A stretch of 64,000 nucleotides of DNA from UBA1672 sp963977495 (GTDB taxonomy: Bacteria; Pseudomonadota; Alphaproteobacteria; Micavibrionales; Micavibrionaceae), in assembly GCA_963977495.1 (NCBI GenBank), contig CAXBOT010000001.1:1383037-1447036 (forward strand), given 5' to 3'. Positions within the stretch are counted from its first letter, which is position 1. Each line of letters starts with the position of its first letter. Positions 60,921 to 64,000 of this stretch are shown one piece after another. Below the pieces are notes generated by a model. That model ran no database searches and was not told the origin of the DNA. It worked only from the letters and a program-made list of their open reading frames with translations. Position numbers and translations under genes: made by a program.

Positions 60921-61748
60921 CTATTTCTTACGACGACGGATAATGTACTTATCGCTCGCCTTGCCTTTTTTGCGTGTTCTGTACCCTTTTGTTGGTACAC
61001 CCCATGGCGTAACCGGGTGACGACCACCAGATGACTTACCTTCACCACCACCATGTGGGTGATCGACAGGGTTCATAACAACACCACGCACATGCGGGCG
61101 ACGTCCTTTCCAGCGGTTACGACCAGCTTTACCCATATTTGTGTTCATGTGATCGGGGTTTGAAACCGCACCCACACAAGCCATACATTCAGATAAAACA
61201 ACACGAAGTTCACCAGAAGCCAACTTAATCTGAGCATAACCCTGATCACGACCAACAAGCTGTGCATATGTACCCGCAGAGCGGATCATCTGTGCGCCCT
61301 TGCCAGGCTTCATTTCAATATTGTGAATAATCGTACCAACCGGCATATTTTTCAGCTTCATCGCATTACCGGGTTTCACGTCAACTTTATTACCGGCAAC
61401 CACTTTATCACCAACTTTTAGACGCTGCGGCGCAATGATATAGGCTTTTTCACCATCTGTGTATTGGATAAGCGCAATAAAAGCCGTACGGTTCGGGTCA
61501 TATTCAATGCGTTCTACTGTCGCATCCATATCCCATTTTGTACGTTTCCAGTCGATCTTACGATATTTACGCTTATGACCACCACCAATGTGACGTGATG
61601 TAATACGTCCCATATTGTTACGACCACCACTCTTGGTCAAACCTTCGGTCAATGTCTTTTCAGGCGAACCTTTATAAAGATCTGAACGATCGATCTGAAC
61701 AAGCTGGCGTGTACCAGGTGTTATCGGATTAAATTTTTTCAATGCCAT
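60921..61748 (-). CDS. rplB: 50S ribosomal protein L2
   Basis: A 275-residue protein needed for peptidyl transfer and subunit association. Contains SGGRNNMGRITSRHIGGGHKRKYR, VERIEYDPNRTAFIALI, AGTYAQLVGRDQGYAQIKLASGELR and the catalytic-region loop VMNPVDHPHGGGEGKSSGGRHPVTPWG. Full length. Upstream gap of 65 bases to rplW. Confidence 0.98.
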   Translation of the reverse strand: MALKKFNPITPGTRQLVQIDRSDLYKGSPEKTLTEGLTKSGGRNNMGRITSRHIGGGHKRKYRKIDWKRTKWDMDATVERIEYDPNRTAFIALIQYTDGEKAYIIAPQRLKVGDKVVAGNKVDVKPGNAMKLKNMPVGTIIHNIEMKPGKGAQMIRSAGTYAQLVGRDQGYAQIKLASGELRVVLSECMACVGAVSNPDHMNTNMGKAGRNRWKGRRPHVRGVVMNPVDHPHGGGEGKSSGGRHPVTPWGVPTKGYRTRKKGKASDKYIIRRRKK

Positions 61749-61813
61749 TGTCTTACTTCCTTTTTTCTACCCACTATCGGCGAGCCACCATAATTTGCAT
61801 TAAACCTTATAGT

Positions 61814-62134
61814 CTAAACACCTGTACCGGTGTCAATTGTTTGTCCGTCTTCTAAAGTCACAACTGCCTTTTTGAAGTCTGAACGACGGCCAATGATCCC
61901 TTTGAAACGCTTATTTTTGCCCTTCTGGATCAATGTATTAACGGCCTTCACCTTTACATCAAACAAAACTTCAACAGCTTCTTTAATTCTTGGCTTTGTT
62001 GCAGAATGCGGCACTTTAAATGTCACTTGAGAATACTGGCTTCCCAAAGTTGCTTTTTCTGTAATATGCGGCGCTCGGATGATTTCATACATCCACTCAG
62101 CTGCTGCTTTTTTCTTTTCTTTTGCCTTAGCCAT
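61814..62134 (-). CDS. rplW: 50S ribosomal protein L23
   Basis: A 106-residue exit-tunnel protein that docks trigger factor and SRP. YEIIRAPHITEKATLGSQYSQVTFKVPHSATKPRIKEAVEVLFDVKVKAVNTL, then KGKNKRFKGIIGRRSDFKKAVVTL. The first 12 residues are Lys/Ala-rich. Follows rplD by four bases. Confidence 0.98.
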   Translation of the reverse strand: MAKAKEKKKAAAEWMYEIIRAPHITEKATLGSQYSQVTFKVPHSATKPRIKEAVEVLFDVKVKAVNTLIQKGKNKRFKGIIGRRSDFKKAVVTLEDGQTIDTGTGV

Positions 62135-62138
62135 TGTT

Positions 62139-62762
62139 CTAACCTTTCAATTTCTCAGTCAGATCATTGACTGCGTCTTTTGTTAACACCAAAACATCGC
62201 GGCGTAAAATGTCATATACGTTCGCACCCTGAGATGGAACAACATCAATACGTGGCAAGTTTGCCGTTGCGCGTGCGAAATTCACATCAACTTCGCCGCC
62301 ACTTACGATCAACGCAGAGTCAAAACCGAATTTTGCCAACGCATCAGCCATAGGCTTCGTTTTGTGTGATTTTGCTTTCACGTCTTCAAGAATGATAAGT
62401 TTGCCTTCGGCTGCTTTTGCAGACAGAGCAATTCTTAATGCTAATTTACGGACTTTCTTAGGCAACGAAATCGCATGAGAACGAACAACAGGACCGAATA
62501 CAGTCGCGCCGCCGCGGTCAATGTTACGTTTTTTGTCACCTGCACGTGCGCGGCCAGTTCCCTTTTGCGCATGTGGCTTTTTGCCTGTTCCGCTAATCTC
62601 GTGACGTTGTTTTGTCTTGTGATTACCTGAACGACGCTTAGCGAGCTGATAATTCACCATACGATGAAGGATATCCTGCCGTACTTCGGTACCGAAGATA
62701 GACTGATCAAGGGTAATTTCCCCTGCTGCCTTATTTTCAATTGTTTTTACAGACACTTTCAT
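62139..62762 (-). CDS. rplD: 50S ribosomal protein L4
   Basis: A 207-residue protein with the long tunnel loop (MVNYQLAKRRSGNHKTKQRHEISGTGKKPHAQKGTGRARAGDKKRNIDRGGATVFGP). In E. coli L4 represses the S10 operon. ATG follows the rplC stop by two bases. Confidence 0.98.
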   Translation of the reverse strand: MKVSVKTIENKAAGEITLDQSIFGTEVRQDILHRMVNYQLAKRRSGNHKTKQRHEISGTGKKPHAQKGTGRARAGDKKRNIDRGGATVFGPVVRSHAISLPKKVRKLALRIALSAKAAEGKLIILEDVKAKSHKTKPMADALAKFGFDSALIVSGGEVDVNFARATANLPRIDVVPSQGANVYDILRRDVLVLTKDAVNDLTEKLKG

Positions 62763-62764
62763 GA

Positions 62765-63529
62765 CTAATCTTCCTTACTCTCTTCTGGCTTTGCTTCCGG
62801 CGCAGCTTCTGTTGCTGCATCGTCAGCCGGAGCCGCTTTTGCATCATCTTTAGGCAATTCTCTAAAACCGGCTGGCAAAGGAACACCTTCAGGTGCAGGC
62901 TTTTTAACAGCATCGCTGATTAAAACCCAACCTTGCTTTGCACCAGGTACGGCACCCTTAACAAGGATCAGATTAAATTCAAGATCCACACCAACAATTT
63001 CAAGGTTTTGCGTTGTTACACGCTCTGCGCCCATGTGACCGGCCATTTTCTTACCTTTGAAAACACGACCCGGCTCTTGACACTGACCTGTCGAACCATG
63101 TGAACGGTGAGATACAGACACACCGTGTGTGGCACGTAAACCACCGAAATTGTGACGCTTCATCGCACCGGCAAAACCCTTACCAATCGATGTACCTGTT
63201 ACATCAACATACTGACCGGCGATAAAGTGGTTTGCACCAAGTTCCGCGCCGACTTCAAGAATGTTTTCGTTAGATACACGAAATTCAGCAAGCTTTTTCT
63301 TAGGCTCTACTTTTGCTTTCGCAAAGTGACCACGATTTTGCTTTGATGTGCGCTTAACCTTGGCTTTACCAGCACCCAGTTGAACCGCAACATAACCGTC
63401 TTTTTCTTCATTACGCACGGCAATAACCTGACATTCATCGACTTTCAGAACAGTCACAGGTATGTGACGCCCATCTTCATCGAAAATACGGCTCATGCCT
63501 TCTTTGCGTGCAATCAATCCAGTTCTCAT
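62765..63529 (-). CDS. rplC: 50S ribosomal protein L3 with Ala/Glu-rich tail
   Basis: A 254-residue protein. MRTGLIARKEGMSRIFDEDGRHIPVTVLKVDECQV starts it; KRHNFGGLRATHGVSVSHRSHGSTGQCQEPGRVFKGKKMAGHMG is the core loop near the peptidyl transferase centre (the Gln in STGQ is the PrmB methylation site in E. coli). The last about 35 residues are an Ala/Asp/Glu/Pro-rich extension. Confidence 0.97.
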   Translation of the reverse strand: MRTGLIARKEGMSRIFDEDGRHIPVTVLKVDECQVIAVRNEEKDGYVAVQLGAGKAKVKRTSKQNRGHFAKAKVEPKKKLAEFRVSNENILEVGAELGANHFIAGQYVDVTGTSIGKGFAGAMKRHNFGGLRATHGVSVSHRSHGSTGQCQEPGRVFKGKKMAGHMGAERVTTQNLEIVGVDLEFNLILVKGAVPGAKQGWVLISDAVKKPAPEGVPLPAGFRELPKDDAKAAPADDAATEAAPEAKPEESKED

Positions 63530-63593
63530 TTTTCTTTTCCTTTCCAGAGGTTGACTGCCTTAAGCCAACTTAGTGTCCATTCCGGCTAATTCG

Positions 63594-63917
63594 TTATGCT
63601 GCCATCTGGCCGATTTTAATTTCAACATCCACACCTGCAGGCAAATCAAGCTTCATCAAAGCATCAATTGTCTGTGGTGTTGGCTCTACAACGTCCATAA
63701 GACGCTTATGTGTGCGCATTTCAAACTGCTCCTGAGAGCCTTTATTCACGTGCGGCGAACGAATAACAGAAAATTTCTTAATTCTGTTCGGCAAAGGTAC
63801 AGGACCACGTACGCCGGCACCTGTTCTTTTTGCTGTATTCACAATCTCAGATGCGGCCGTATCAAGAATACGGTGATCGAATGCCTTGAGTGTGATCCTA
63901 ATACTTTGCGTTTCCAT
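63594..63917 (-). CDS. rpsJ: 30S ribosomal protein S10 (NusE)
   Basis: A 107-residue protein starting METQSIRITLKAFDHRILDTAASEIVNTAKRTGAGVRGPVPLPNRIKKFSVIRSPHVNKGSQEQFEMRTHKRLMDV. Also acts in transcription antitermination with NusB. First gene of the S10 operon; it follows tuf by 28 bases. Confidence 0.98.
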   Translation of the reverse strand: METQSIRITLKAFDHRILDTAASEIVNTAKRTGAGVRGPVPLPNRIKKFSVIRSPHVNKGSQEQFEMRTHKRLMDVVEPTPQTIDALMKLDLPAGVDVEIKIGQMAA

Positions 63918-63945
63918 TTTTCTTTATCCTATTCGCTTTAACACA

Positions 63946-64000
63946 TTACTCGACAATTTTAGAGACAACGCCGGCGCCGACTGTGCGGCCACCTTCACGG
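63946..64000 (-). CDS. tuf: Elongation factor Tu, C-terminal end (cut by the window edge)
   Basis: Minus-strand frame entering at the window edge reads REGGRTVGAGVVSKIVE and stops at 63946-63948. This is the invariant EF-Tu C-terminus (EGGRTVGAGVVxKI). Only 17 codons and the stop are inside the window; the rest of the gene lies beyond 64000. Position before rpsJ matches the str-S10 arrangement. Confidence 0.95.
   Translation of the reverse strand, partial: REGGRTVGAGVVSKIVE

Overview
The window looks like a chromosomal segment of an alphaproteobacterium of moderate GC content, probably a poorly characterised lineage. Three things suggest this: the S10-spc-alpha ribosomal superoperon lacks rpsD, the lysine-degradation pair HglS/ALDH7 is present, and there is a YfbK-type vWA/ECF pair, a SapC-family protein and several exported proteins I cannot name. 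No rRNA, tRNA, CRISPR array, prophage or transposase gene was recognised. Identification below species-group level cannot be made from sequence reading alone.

Layout. 1-4898: sulfite-reduction operon cysG(partial)-cysH-cysJ-cysI. 4965-6380: an orphan small gene, a strong terminator, and MTA phosphorylase. 6396-10113: lysine-catabolism divergon, with an ALDH7-type aldehyde dehydrogenase plus peroxiredoxin on one side and the 2-oxoadipate dioxygenase/decarboxylase HglS on the other, sharing a dyad operator candidate. 10178-13463: a Uup-like ABC-F gene whose 3' end is duplicated downstream, so that two unrelated AT-rich cargo genes sit in an A-cargo-B-A-cargo-B pattern. 13468-15468: a two-gene RiPP-type operon encoding a secreted precursor with cysteines at perfect six-residue spacing and a fused MNIO (DUF692)-DUF2063 enzyme, related to the copper-sequestering bufferins. 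15656-17891: a DUF5765 membrane protein and a fatty-acid desaturase, convergent, with a decayed tandem copy of their junction between them. 17989-24104: typA/bipA, a vWA/DUF3520 protein with its ECF sigma factor, and an O-antigen-ligase-like protein. 24471-27983: three proteins of unknown function. 28041-31685: sulfate activation genes cysD-cysNC-cysQ, which feed the reduction genes at the start of the window. 31803-46266: mixed housekeeping and envelope genes (Sel1 protein, Ugd, SapC, HTH-coiled-coil protein, CxC-module protein, acyl-CoA dehydrogenase, lytic transglycosylase, TrmN6-like methyltransferase, DUF1508 protein, acyltransferase-3, single-chain GlyRS, HtrA/DegP). An unusual array of about 97-bp hairpin-rich repeats lies just 3' of the protease gene. 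46316-47904: panB-panC.

47987-64000 (minus strand): tuf(partial)-rpsJ-rplCDWB-rpsS-rplV-rpsC-rplP-rpmC-rpsQ-rplNXE-rpsNH-rplFR-rpsE-rpmD-rplO-[putative exported HExxH protein]-secY-adk-rpsM-rpsK-rpoA-rplQ. A terminator-like hairpin and an extra exported-protein gene interrupt the order between rplO and secY. A near-consensus promoter inside a perfect dyad precedes rpsM. L30 and S17 carry long Lys/Ala-rich tails.

The most promising leads are the hexad-cysteine precursor with its fused MNIO enzyme, the 11-hairpin array 3' of htrA, and the duplicated convergent-gene junctions that flank the MNIO operon on both sides.
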